DNA of 64,000 nucleotides from Shimia sp022448905 (GTDB lineage Bacteria; Pseudomonadota; Alphaproteobacteria; Rhodobacterales; Rhodobacteraceae), in NCBI RefSeq assembly GCF_047126315.1, contig NZ_CP138953.1:2108001-2172000 (forward strand), given 5' to 3'. The notes below the pieces were generated by a model. The model saw only the letters and a program-made list of their open reading frames with translations, ran no database searches and had not been told where the DNA came from. Shown piece after piece: positions 15,720 through 23,986 of this stretch. How positions within the stretch are numbered: the stretch's first letter is position 1; every line of letters begins with the position of its first letter. Position numbers and translations under genes: made by a program.

Positions 15720-16837
15720 TGCTCCAAAAGGAGATCCATTCGGCAGAGGATGCTCGGCAGATGGCCAAGCGTCGTCTGCCCAGAATGATCTTTGACTACA
15801 TCGATGGCGCGGCTGGCAACGAAGCGGGAGCGTTGAGAAACCGCCACGCATTGGACGCGGTGAGTTTAACGCCACGGATCTTGCGAGATGTCAGCACGCG
15901 CTCACTTGCAACGGAAGTGTTTGGCGCGAAGGCGGGTGTACCCTTTGGAATTGCGCCGATGGGGATGTGCAATCTGTCTGCGCCCGGAGCCGATCTGATG
16001 CTTGCGAGACTTGCGGCCAAGTACAAAGTTCCTGTTGGCGTTTCCACTGTGGCTTCGACCCCTATGGAGGAGATGATTGAGGCCGCTGAAGGGCATGCCT
16101 GGTTTCAACTCTACTTCAGCGGCGACGGAGAGGGGACATTTCGGTTGGTCGACCGGGCAAAAAGCGCAGCGTATCAAACGCTTGTCCTGACTGTTGACGT
16201 ACCGGAGGTCGGGCGGCGGTTAAGGGAGTTGCGCCATGGATTTAAGATGCCTTTCAGGATTGGGCCCCGGCAATTTGTGGATTTCGCGCTGCATCCTTCT
16301 TGGTCACTCAGAACTTTGAGGTCAGGGCGGCCAGATTTGGCAAACTTCAGGAAGGACGGGTTTGACTTTGACCGAACGGAAAGCCGGGCCAAAGCGACTT
16401 GGGATACGTTGTCGGAACTACGGGAAAGGTGGCACGGTAAACTAGTCGTAAAGGGTGTCCTGGATGTTCAAGACGCTATTTGGTTGAAGGAACGCGGGGT
16501 AGATGCGGTGCAAGTTTCCAACCACGGCGCGCGCCAGTTTGATTGTGGCCCTTCGCCGATCGAGGTCGTTCCCAATTTCCGGTCTAAATTGGGAGGCGAC
16601 TACGCAATTTTCTTGGATAGCGGCATCAGGTCTGGCAGCGACATTCTCAGGGCGATAGTTTCGGGGGCGGACTTCGTTTTTGTCGGGCGCATCCTTCAAT
16701 TTGCCATTGCAGCAAATGGAGAAGCGGGCCTTTTTCAAATGTGGAAAGTGCTGGAAGAGGAATTGAGCATTGCTATGGCAATGGTCGGTTTGTCCGGTTT
16801 GGAGCGTGACAGTACTGTGAAAGGAAACCGTAGTTGA
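15719..16837 (+). CDS. FMN-dependent 2-hydroxyacid dehydrogenase, candidate sulfolactate dehydrogenase SlcD
   Basis: A 372-residue enzyme of the L-lactate dehydrogenase / glycolate oxidase flavin family. FMN and substrate motifs are APMGMCNLS near 79-87, FQLYFSGDGE near 129-138, Lys245, the active-site His269 with Arg272 (SNHGARQFD), DSGIRSG at 300-306 and GR at 323-324. In the operon, after hpsN makes sulfolactate and before comDE uses sulfopyruvate, the missing step is sulfolactate oxidation. This flavoenzyme fits, as a SlcD-like dehydrogenase feeding electrons to the respiratory chain. The start is the ATG overlapping the comE stop. Substrate assignment is contextual. Confidence 0.72.
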   Translation: MLQKEIHSAEDARQMAKRRLPRMIFDYIDGAAGNEAGALRNRHALDAVSLTPRILRDVSTRSLATEVFGAKAGVPFGIAPMGMCNLSAPGADLMLARLAAKYKVPVGVSTVASTPMEEMIEAAEGHAWFQLYFSGDGEGTFRLVDRAKSAAYQTLVLTVDVPEVGRRLRELRHGFKMPFRIGPRQFVDFALHPSWSLRTLRSGRPDLANFRKDGFDFDRTESRAKATWDTLSELRERWHGKLVVKGVLDVQDAIWLKERGVDAVQVSNHGARQFDCGPSPIEVVPNFRSKLGGDYAIFLDSGIRSGSDILRAIVSGADFVFVGRILQFAIAANGEAGLFQMWKVLEEELSIAMAMVGLSGLERDSTVKGNRS

Positions 16838-16868
16838 AGAGAACAAGTTGCTGACCCAACGTCCGGAC

Positions 16869-17572
16869 ATGTCCAAGAAACCTCCGTTTCTCTACTTCAA
16901 AACCAGTCCAGGGATTATCCGCCTGGCAGTGATATTTTACGTCCGTTTCCCGCGCTTGTTTCGCAATATAGAGGATCTCCTGCAAAAATGCTGTGTAGAT
17001 GTAAACCTTGAAGCAGTGCGATACTGGTGGCATCGGTTAGGGCCTTCGTTCGCTTCTGAGGTCAGCAAACACCATATCCGTGGACCGAAATCTATCCGCT
17101 GGCGTTGGAACTGAATGAGGTTTTCGTGAAGAAAAACAGTGAGCGGCATGACCTTTGGTGTGCTGTTGACCGCGAAGGCGAGGTGCTCGGAAGCTATGTC
17201 ACGAGGAAGCGAGACAAGAAGGCTGCGCTAAAATTCCTAAGAAAAGCAATGCGCAAGCATGGTCAACCGGAAGTGATCGTGACTGACAGATTGAGGCCGT
17301 ACGGGGCTGCGATGAAGGAACTCGGCAACGCCCACAAACAGAAAACGAGCCGTTGGCTAAACTACTGAGTTGAGAGTTCGCACCTGCCTTTTCGACGAAG
17401 GGGACGGGCAATGTTGTGTTTCAGACGCATGCGAAGTCTGCAAAAATTCGCCGCCGTTCATGCTTCAGTCTACAACGTTTTCAATTCGGAGCGCAGCCTC
17501 CACTCCAGATCAAAATTCAAACTTAACCGTACAGACTCTCTGTCTGAGTGGCGCAGTCTCCGCGCGGGATAA
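16869..17572 (+). pseudogene. Decayed IS6-family transposase
   Basis: Three consecutive pieces match one IS6-family transposase: FKTSPGIIRLAVIFYVRF (first frame from ATG 16869), then LNEVFVKKNSERHDLW ... RKHGQPEVIVTD, then VESSHLPFRRRGRAM ... FKLNRTDSLSEW to a TAA at 17570. The first and second pieces are separated by a frameshift, apparently a one-base deletion near 17108. The second and third share one frame but are split by a TGA at 17366-17368, probably from CGA. Family members are about 235 residues, as here after repair. It is inactive. No clean terminal repeats were found. Confidence 0.85.
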
Positions 17573-18053
17573 GGACAGTGATGCTGTCTCACCTGACACG
17601 AGGTCGAGTTGGTCTGACAGCGCCAATTAGACCAATCCCGAGAAATTCGGGAATGGTCATTGGTCCTTATGTGGGTTTCAAGACGGCGCGATGGATTGCT
17701 CTCGAATGAATGTTGCGGACGTTCGCACGCAAGCTGTCGAAAGTCCGCTATGGGCCGACAGCGGAAGCCGTTAGAAGGGCGGAGAAAAGGCTTTCGCTGC
17801 GCCCTGTCTGAACGTCCGCAAAGTGTGAGAATCACGTCTGCGGATGTCCTGGATTGGCCCTTGGCAGCTGTTTACTTTCGATTTCAGACAAAAACTGCGG
17901 CACTTCTAGGCGCCACGCCTAGCTCGCACAGTATATTTTGCCGGCTCAGTTCCCAAAGGAGAACCTGATATCCTTTGGCGACAGACGATTATCCTTTCGC
18001 TAGCCCTATAGGCCTCGACGTTTCGATACTCCTGTTTCAAAGGGAGTAGGTCG
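17573..18053. other. Intergenic with long-range inverted repeat (481 bp)
   Basis: No convincing gene: an open frame at 17660-17968 has no ribosome site and an implausible composition. The stretch has a perfect 12-bp inverted repeat, TTGCGGACGTTC at 17713-17724 and GAACGTCCGCAA at 17810-17821, enclosing 85 bases. The enclosed sequence, with AAAGTCCGCTATGGGCC, resembles intergenic sequence I have seen widely in Roseobacter genomes. The promoter and the ribosome site AAGGGAG of the next gene (18054) must lie in the right part. Confidence 0.5.
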
Positions 18054-18638
18054 ATGCACCGATCAAAATTTGCAGTGTCTGTAATTTTTGCAGTTTCAAT
18101 GTCGCCAGATACTGTCTGGGCGGGCGACAATGAACTCTACGACGATCCACCGCCCGAGGACGCGGTATTTGTTCGATGGATTGAGGAAGAAACCGCGCCG
18201 AGAGTACTGGGCATCCAAATGCCTAAAAATCCCGGGGACGTCTTTTTTCCAATCTCCGCCGCTCTGACTGACGGCGGGCGTGCAGGGTCGTTTTACACGG
18301 CAGCCGTTGATGCTACAGGCAATGTCCATGTCATTCGAGAGCCAGATCGAGGGGACAGATCACAAGTACTTTTGACCCTGCTAAACCTTTCCGATGAGCG
18401 CGCGCGGCTTGTTCTGTCAGATCAAAACATCGACGTTATCGGCACCACTGACATCAACAGCGCCGGTGGCAGAACCGTAAATCCTGTTGCCGCCACACTT
18501 TTGGTTGTGACCTCTTCAGGGGCCGTTCTGGGCAGTTTTGATGTTCAACTGCGAAGAGGACAGAACATCACGTTTGTGGCACGCCCCGACGGAGCCGACC
18601 TCATAGAGAACCGGTTCGGTCCAAACATCGAGGGGTGA
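18054..18638 (+). CDS. AlgF-like alginate O-acetylation protein
   Basis: A 194-residue secreted protein with a signal peptide of about 23 residues (ending VWA). It resembles AlgF, a periplasmic adaptor needed for polysaccharide O-acetylation in alginate producers. The body is beta-rich with no catalytic motif (LTLLNLSDERARLVLSD, RRGQNITFVARP). It precedes an MBOAT gene by four bases and two AlgJ/AlgX-like genes, the standard partners of AlgF. RBS AAGGGAG precedes the start at 18054. The call relies heavily on this context, because AlgF sequences diverge quickly. Confidence 0.75.
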   Translation: MHRSKFAVSVIFAVSMSPDTVWAGDNELYDDPPPEDAVFVRWIEEETAPRVLGIQMPKNPGDVFFPISAALTDGGRAGSFYTAAVDATGNVHVIREPDRGDRSQVLLTLLNLSDERARLVLSDQNIDVIGTTDINSAGGRTVNPVAATLLVVTSSGAVLGSFDVQLRRGQNITFVARPDGADLIENRFGPNIEG

Positions 18639-18642
18639 CGGA

Positions 18643-20019
18643 ATGGTTTTCTCGACCCCCATCTTCGTGTTCGGTTTCTTGCCGTGCTTTTTGGCCGCCT
18701 ATTATGCGCTGCCGAAAGCTCTTAGAAACTGGCTAATCCTGCTGGCCTCAACGTTGTTTTATGCCTGGTGGCGCGCTGATGCCCTTGTCGTGCTCTACGC
18801 CATAGCCGGTGGCAGCTACCTTGCGGGCCACGTTGCATCAAGAACCATTAGCCCCAGAACCAAGACATGGGCGGTCCGGCTTGGGGTTACCTTTAATCTC
18901 GCCGTCCTCTGTTGGTTCAAATACACAACCTTTCTGCTCGGCAACCTCAATACGGCATTGGGTGGGGAGGTCCTGATTGTACCGGAGATCATCCTGCCGA
19001 TTGGGCTGTCTTTCTTGGCGTTTCAATCCATCAGCTATGTGATTGATGTGGCGCGTGGCGATGCGCCTGCCGCAAGGAAGCTCTCGGATTTCCTCGCGTT
19101 CTCATCATTGTTCCCGCAGCTGATCGCCGGACCGGTGCTGCGCTACAAGGACCTCGCGCATCAGTTTGCGCACCGCGCTCCCACGCTTTCGCTTTTCTCC
19201 AAAGGCCTTCGCAGGTTTCTGCAAGGGCTGGCTATGAAGCTACTTGTGGCGGATAGCGTCGCTCCCCTCGCAGACAGGATGTTCGCTTTGCCCGCCCCGA
19301 CAATGGCGGAAGCCTGGCTCGGCGCCGCAGCGTACTCCATCCAATTGCTTTTTGACTTCGCAGGCTATTCGGCCATGGCGATTGGCTTGGGCCTTATGAT
19401 TGGGTTCCACTTCCCGGAAAACTTCAACGCGCCCTATGTCAGCCGATCGATCACCGAGTTCTGGCGTCGCTGGCACATCAGCCTGTCCAGTTGGTTGCGT
19501 GATTACCTCTATGTTCCCTTGGGTGGCAACCGGCGCGGCAAGGTCAAGACGTATCGCAACCTGCTTTTAACCATGGTTCTGGGGGGGGTATGGCACGGCG
19601 CCAATTGGACCTTTGTGGTCTGGGGCATCTGGCATGGCAGCCTTATGGCAATTGAGCGCGCCTTGGGGGCAAAACACCAAGAAACGGTGTGGCCAAGGGC
19701 CGTTGCGTGGCCGCTGACGATGGCGTACGTCATGCTTGGCTGGGTTGTGTTCCGCGCGGAGACGCTGGCTGACGCCGGAGCGATGTACGCTGGCATGGTT
19801 GGCGCACATGGCATTGCAATGCGACCGGAGTTGATCACGCTCACCACCACAACGGAACTGTGTTTTCTGCTGATAGGGGCCGCTATCTCCATCGGTCCGC
19901 GTCTGGCGCTTCCCAGTCGAACACTCTCACCAGGGCTGCAATCCGCCCTGCTGTCGATCCTCTGTTTCGTCGCTCTGCAGGCGCGCACCAACAGCCCTTT
20001 CCTCTACTTTCAGTTTTAG
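18643..20019 (+). CDS. MBOAT-family membrane O-acyltransferase (AlgI-like)
   Basis: A 458-residue polytopic membrane protein of the AlgI/DltB class that passes acetyl groups across the inner membrane to a periplasmic acceptor. Hallmarks are FWRRWHISLSSWLRDYLYVP and the catalytic-histidine segment GGVWHGANWTFVVWGIWHG, with about ten hydrophobic segments. Length matches AlgI-type members. It is followed by two SGNH-like acetyltransferase genes. No alginate polymerase or epimerase (alg8, alg44, algG) lies in the window, so the acceptor polysaccharide is unknown. Confidence 0.9.
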   Translation: MVFSTPIFVFGFLPCFLAAYYALPKALRNWLILLASTLFYAWWRADALVVLYAIAGGSYLAGHVASRTISPRTKTWAVRLGVTFNLAVLCWFKYTTFLLGNLNTALGGEVLIVPEIILPIGLSFLAFQSISYVIDVARGDAPAARKLSDFLAFSSLFPQLIAGPVLRYKDLAHQFAHRAPTLSLFSKGLRRFLQGLAMKLLVADSVAPLADRMFALPAPTMAEAWLGAAAYSIQLLFDFAGYSAMAIGLGLMIGFHFPENFNAPYVSRSITEFWRRWHISLSSWLRDYLYVPLGGNRRGKVKTYRNLLLTMVLGGVWHGANWTFVVWGIWHGSLMAIERALGAKHQETVWPRAVAWPLTMAYVMLGWVVFRAETLADAGAMYAGMVGAHGIAMRPELITLTTTTELCFLLIGAAISIGPRLALPSRTLSPGLQSALLSILCFVALQARTNSPFLYFQF

Positions 20020-20030
20020 GGAGCAATCCT

Positions 20031-21044
20031 ATGCAAGCTTCGTTGGACAGCCTTTGCACACTCGGGATCGCCGCGCTTCTGGCAGGCCTCTCGGTCACGG
20101 CGTTTTCGCACACCGATGCGGGCGACCCTTCAAGGGGATGGGCAAACGGCACCTATCAAAGAGGCTATGAGGACCGTTTTGAGACCTCTGTCCCCGCCCA
20201 GGAAAGCGCGGTTGCGCTGTGGTCTGCGGCCAAATGGGTGTTCTTTCGTGAACCCGCTACCGGAGCGGTTTCTGGCAGTGGCGGCTGGCTTTTCACCGCC
20301 GAGGAATTTTCCGAGCCGGACAGCCCCCGCGATCTTGCAACCGAGTTGGCGCAGGTCGCCGACGCGTTGGCGGCGGACAGCATAACGCTGATCCCTATGA
20401 TCATACCTGACAAGGCGCGCATGCACGCAAACCGGCTCAAGCGAGGGCGATCTGAAGGTCTTGAGACTCGCTATGATGCGGCCCTTGCCACAATCCGGAA
20501 AGCCGGGATAATCGAGATTGATCTGCGCGAAGCCCTTCGGTTCGAAGGCAGCTTCATGCGCACAGACACGCACTGGAGCCCGGAAGGCGCGCAACGCGCC
20601 GCGGCAACCATCGCCACGTCTCTGGGAGATTTAACGCTGCCGGAGGCGCAGGTGACGACCGTTGCAAAAGGCGCGGCACCGTTTGACGGCGACTTGCTGC
20701 CGTTTGTCGCGACCGGTCGCTATCGGGATCGAGTGGGCCCCGCGGCCGAGTTCATCAATACGTTCGAAACCAACGTGACCTCATCCGGAGGATTGTTTGG
20801 CGCCTCCGATATCCCTGTCGCCCTGATAGGCACGAGTTACTCGGCCAAGGCCGAGTTCCACTTCGAAGGCTTCCTGAAACAGGCCCTGCAGGCTGACGTT
20901 CTCAATCTCAGCCGCGTTGGGCAAGGCCCTTTCAAACCTATGGATGCGTTCCTGGAGGAGCGCTCCAACCTTTCGTCTCTCCCGTCCATCGTTGTCTGGG
21001 AGATCCCTGAACGCTTTTTGACCAGCCGGAGACAGCTCCCATGA
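20031..21044 (+). CDS. AlgJ-like periplasmic O-acetyltransferase
   Basis: A 337-residue protein with an N-terminal hydrophobic anchor (about residues 5-24) and an SGNH-hydrolase-like AlgJ/AlgX domain. It has the Asp-His pair in RTDTHWSPEGAQ and the nucleophile region in LIGTSYSAKAEFHFEG. It would receive acetyl groups from the MBOAT protein and transfer them to a polymer. The ATG at 20031 follows AGGGAG at 20018-20023; longer frames from 19860 lie inside the MBOAT gene. The stop overlaps the next gene by four bases. Confidence 0.85.
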   Translation: MQASLDSLCTLGIAALLAGLSVTAFSHTDAGDPSRGWANGTYQRGYEDRFETSVPAQESAVALWSAAKWVFFREPATGAVSGSGGWLFTAEEFSEPDSPRDLATELAQVADALAADSITLIPMIIPDKARMHANRLKRGRSEGLETRYDAALATIRKAGIIEIDLREALRFEGSFMRTDTHWSPEGAQRAAATIATSLGDLTLPEAQVTTVAKGAAPFDGDLLPFVATGRYRDRVGPAAEFINTFETNVTSSGGLFGASDIPVALIGTSYSAKAEFHFEGFLKQALQADVLNLSRVGQGPFKPMDAFLEERSNLSSLPSIVVWEIPERFLTSRRQLP

Positions 21045-22345
21045 AATTTCACATCCCACTGATCGCGAGCCTTGTTGTAGGCTCTGCCGCGCAATCCGCT
21101 CCCTATTGCGAAAACCTTCTCAACCGAGAAGCCCTTCCCAAGAAGTACGCAAAAATTGCCCCAATCTACAGCGATCAAGCTAGTGGCTGGATTTTCACGC
21201 AGGACCAGTTGAAAAACCGCTACGACATGAAGTCTTCCTCGCTCAAATTGGTCCAAGCCATCGTTGAAGAATTCGCGTCCCGAAACGTGCCACTAGCCAT
21301 TCTCATCGCGCCGCCGCGGCCCGTCATCTCCGGGCAAGACAATCTTGATGCAGCTATGGGACAGCACCTTTACAGCGTGGCAGACGCGCGCTCTTCTTTT
21401 GATAAGATGATCGCGCAGCTCGCAAGCACAGGCGCCATTGTTCCTAACCTGTCAAATGTGGCTCTGGCCGACCCCGACATCAGGGACCGTTTCTATTTTC
21501 GGCGCGACACGCATTGGACAGCTGTGGGAAGTGCCGTGAGCGCCACTGCTCTCGCACGCACCGTGAACACACATGCACCTGATCTCTTTGCCAATGATGG
21601 AAACCTAGCTTTCCGGGAACTTGAGGCCTCGGGCGCGATACAGGAAGAAGGATCCCTTGCCGAAGTTGTACACAAAGCTTGTGGAATAACCTTGCCCGCA
21701 GAAACGTCGGAAACTTTCAATCTGTCTCGAAATGGCGACCTATTGGAAACGCACGTGGACGACCCCGCAATTGCCTTGCTTGGAAGCAGTTTTTCCAATC
21801 GCTACAAACGAGATCACTATAGGGTCGCGGACGCGTTGGCCCGCGCCTTTGATGCTGATGTCGAGAACTTCTCCGTGTCAGGCGGAGGCCCGATTGGTGC
21901 CATTGAGGCCTATGTGATGTCCGGCGCATTGGATCGCAAAGATCACGATCTGGTGGTCTGGGAGCTGCCCTATACCGAAAGCTTCAACTCGCAATCCTTC
22001 TTGCGCCAATTGCTGGGCGCCATCAGCGAAAGCCGCGCACCAATCAAAGCCGCAGAATTACAAAAACAGCCTCAAGCAACCCTTGTCAAACTTGCAGAAG
22101 GCACCGCGACTTCCGGGATCGAAATAGAGGCTGAGGACATCGCAAAACAGAGTTTTAACCTAGAGGTGCGCTTCGACAATGGATCAACGGCCAAAGTCTA
22201 TCTTGGGCGCCGCAACTCCGTTCCTGTCAACATGCGTTCATCTAGCTTAAGAAGCAGCCTATCCCACTACGGAAACAGAACCCCTGTAGAGATTGTGGTC
22301 ACTCCAATCAAAGGTGCCAGTATCAAAGATGTCGCTGTTTTTTAG
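21041..22345 (+). CDS. AlgX-like periplasmic O-acetyltransferase
   Basis: A 434-residue protein with a signal peptide (to about residue 19) and a second AlgJ/AlgX SGNH-like domain. The catalytic Asp-His is in RRDTHWTAVGS and the serine motif is in LLGSSFSNRYKRD. About 110 residues follow the catalytic domain (from roughly residue 325) and could be a carbohydrate-binding module, as in AlgX. The AlgJ-like neighbour lacks such a tail. It overlaps the upstream gene (ATGA), showing coupling. A pair of acetyltransferases, one with and one without a binding module, mirrors AlgJ plus AlgX. Confidence 0.82.
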   Translation: MKFHIPLIASLVVGSAAQSAPYCENLLNREALPKKYAKIAPIYSDQASGWIFTQDQLKNRYDMKSSSLKLVQAIVEEFASRNVPLAILIAPPRPVISGQDNLDAAMGQHLYSVADARSSFDKMIAQLASTGAIVPNLSNVALADPDIRDRFYFRRDTHWTAVGSAVSATALARTVNTHAPDLFANDGNLAFRELEASGAIQEEGSLAEVVHKACGITLPAETSETFNLSRNGDLLETHVDDPAIALLGSSFSNRYKRDHYRVADALARAFDADVENFSVSGGGPIGAIEAYVMSGALDRKDHDLVVWELPYTESFNSQSFLRQLLGAISESRAPIKAAELQKQPQATLVKLAEGTATSGIEIEAEDIAKQSFNLEVRFDNGSTAKVYLGRRNSVPVNMRSSSLRSSLSHYGNRTPVEIVVTPIKGASIKDVAVF

Positions 22346-22900
22346 CCCTGTCGTCTATGCCAAGGCACTAAACTTCTCGGGATTTGACTGTTTCTCAATC
22401 CATTGTTTTCGGCTGCCCACAAGCTCATCATGCTACGGAACTATGCGACCTTCAGTAAACGGTTTCGCAATTCAGGATTTGCTTTGACAAACAAACCGGC
22501 CGTTGGTTTTCAACTTAGCAATGACGGCTTTGGGCGGAAAGCAGTCATTCGCTATGTTTCCCGTACATTCCTGCAGCTACCCGCTTAACAGACATCGCAC
22601 ACAAGGCTGAACTTGCACATCCAGCGAACGGCGCCATTGATGCGCGGCCGTGTTGCACCAATGTCTACAGTTGGGAGACCGCGGTGAGTTGAGAGGGCCG
22701 GCTCGTGTATTATCATATGAGAATGCGAATGTGTTTGAGTGATGGAAGTAGATCAGTATGTGGTGCTATATGTGGTATGGGGGGTATGACATATAGAAAA
22801 TCACGATAATATAGTTATTTGCGTGATTAATTAGTCGGACACCTCCTCCGCCACTTAGGCTTTTCCCAAAACGTGAGCGAAATCTTGGCCGGATAGGTGC
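22346..22900. other. Intergenic, AT-rich, no gene (555 bp)
   Basis: No supported gene; a small open frame at 22403-22588 has no ribosome site. The right half is AT-rich with TATGTGG-like repeats. It has a perfect 7-bp inverted repeat AATCACG (22799-22805) / CGTGATT (22822-22828), followed by the tRNA-Ser-like 3' end. The stretch marks a change from accessory genes on the left to conserved genes on the right. Confidence 0.5.
22841..22853 (+). repeat. tRNA-Ser 3'-end remnant, candidate attachment site
   Basis: ACCTCCTCCGCCA matches the 3' end of a serine tRNA: acceptor strand CTCCTCC, discriminator G and CCA. No T-arm, anticodon or 5' acceptor lies upstream, so it is not a tRNA gene. Such 3' remnants are what integrases leave at the far end of an island inserted in a tRNA gene. 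In this orientation the intact tRNA would lie to the left. No integrase is in the window. Confidence 0.4.
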
Positions 22901-23986
22901 CTAGCGCGAGCTGTACATGAAGGACAGCGCGCGACTTGTACCATTAGGAGGGATCGGGAAAGGGACGGCGCTTTGGATTTGGGCGCGGGCGGCACGGTTG
23001 ATGTCTGAGTTGCCGGAGCTATCGATAATCTCTACCCAGTTGAGCGATCCGTCCGGATTGATTTCGAAATACACGCGGGCAAAGCCTTTGGCTTTGACAT
23101 GAACGGGACGGGTGCGGTTGAGGTGGACCAGCACGCGGCCTGCATAGTTGGTTGTGTCTGAATTGCCGGGGCCGCGGGAGTTTGCGGCGGAACCGGATTG
23201 GATGCCAAAGCCACCGACAGAAGCTTGCGCGCCTTCTCTGCGGAAGGTTTCCAAAGGCGATTCAAGGGTTTGAGACGGGTTGCGCAGGTTGTCAAAACCG
23301 TTTCGGAGGCCGGGGAAAAGGGGCTGAGGGTCGCTCTCCGACGTGTTTTCTTCCGGCTCTGCAGTGATTTCTGGCTCAGGGAGCGGCGTGACCGGTACGA
23401 TAGGTGTGAGGCTTTCCGGCAGGGACGCGATGACCTCTTGCTCCGAAGCGACGGGCGGCTCGATTTCGGTTTCGGGGCTTGGTGCCGGTTCAGGTGTTTC
23501 GGTTTCCTGAAGTTCTGTGTCTGTGCCGAGCGAAGCTGGCGTGTCGTTTTGCGGCGGTACAGGCGTCACGTCATCCGGTGCCGAAGTCGGTTCGGTGATG
23601 TCCGGTTCGGGCGCAAAATCGCCTTGGGTACCTGCCAGGGGGACCGGTTCGACAATTTGAGCCGTGCCGGTATCCGGTGCGTAGGTATCTTGCGGATTTT
23701 CGGAAGCGACAAGCACCTCGGTGTCAGGCACGTCGGCCTCGGTTGGGGGCTGGACTGGCGCGACCGTTTCCGGCTGTTCTGGCTCCGGCAATGGGTCTGG
23801 CTCTTCGGGTGCCTCCAATTGGTCGGCGATGTCTTCAAAGCTGTTACCAAGCGCCACCATGTCGCTGCGCACTTCTGACGGAGGGCTGGTTCGTTCGATG
23901 CGCACCACAAAGCCAAGACCGGTCAGGTGTAGTCCCAAGGACACCAGCAGCGCGATGGCTGCGATTAGAAGGGAGCGGCGGATCAC
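22901..23986 (-). CDS. TonB-like energy-transducing protein
   Basis: A 361-residue protein with one N-terminal transmembrane helix (residues 5-27), a very long acidic and proline-rich periplasmic spacer (about 45-230; repeats of Pro-Glu) and a C-terminal TonB domain (RVLVHLNRTRPVHVKAKGFARVYF in two parts, then NRAARAQIQSAVPFP). It would couple the ExbB/ExbD proton channel to outer-membrane transport. The spacer is rich in Glu/Asp rather than the Lys-Pro seen in enterobacterial TonB. It is last in a leftward operon and overlaps exbD by four bases. No TonB-dependent receptor lies nearby. Confidence 0.85.
   Translation of the reverse strand: MIRRSLLIAAIALLVSLGLHLTGLGFVVRIERTSPPSEVRSDMVALGNSFEDIADQLEAPEEPDPLPEPEQPETVAPVQPPTEADVPDTEVLVASENPQDTYAPDTGTAQIVEPVPLAGTQGDFAPEPDITEPTSAPDDVTPVPPQNDTPASLGTDTELQETETPEPAPSPETEIEPPVASEQEVIASLPESLTPIVPVTPLPEPEITAEPEENTSESDPQPLFPGLRNGFDNLRNPSQTLESPLETFRREGAQASVGGFGIQSGSAANSRGPGNSDTTNYAGRVLVHLNRTRPVHVKAKGFARVYFEINPDGSLNWVEIIDSSGNSDINRAARAQIQSAVPFPIPPNGTSRALSFMYSSR

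Noticed and set aside
17660..17968. A 102-codon open frame in the gap before algF
   Set aside because: No ribosome site, odd composition rich in Arg, Ser and Cys, and it spans the inverted repeat, so it is probably non-coding.
22700..22860. A complete tRNA gene
   Set aside because: Only the last 13 bases resemble a tRNA; no acceptor 5' strand, anticodon stem or T arm could be found upstream.
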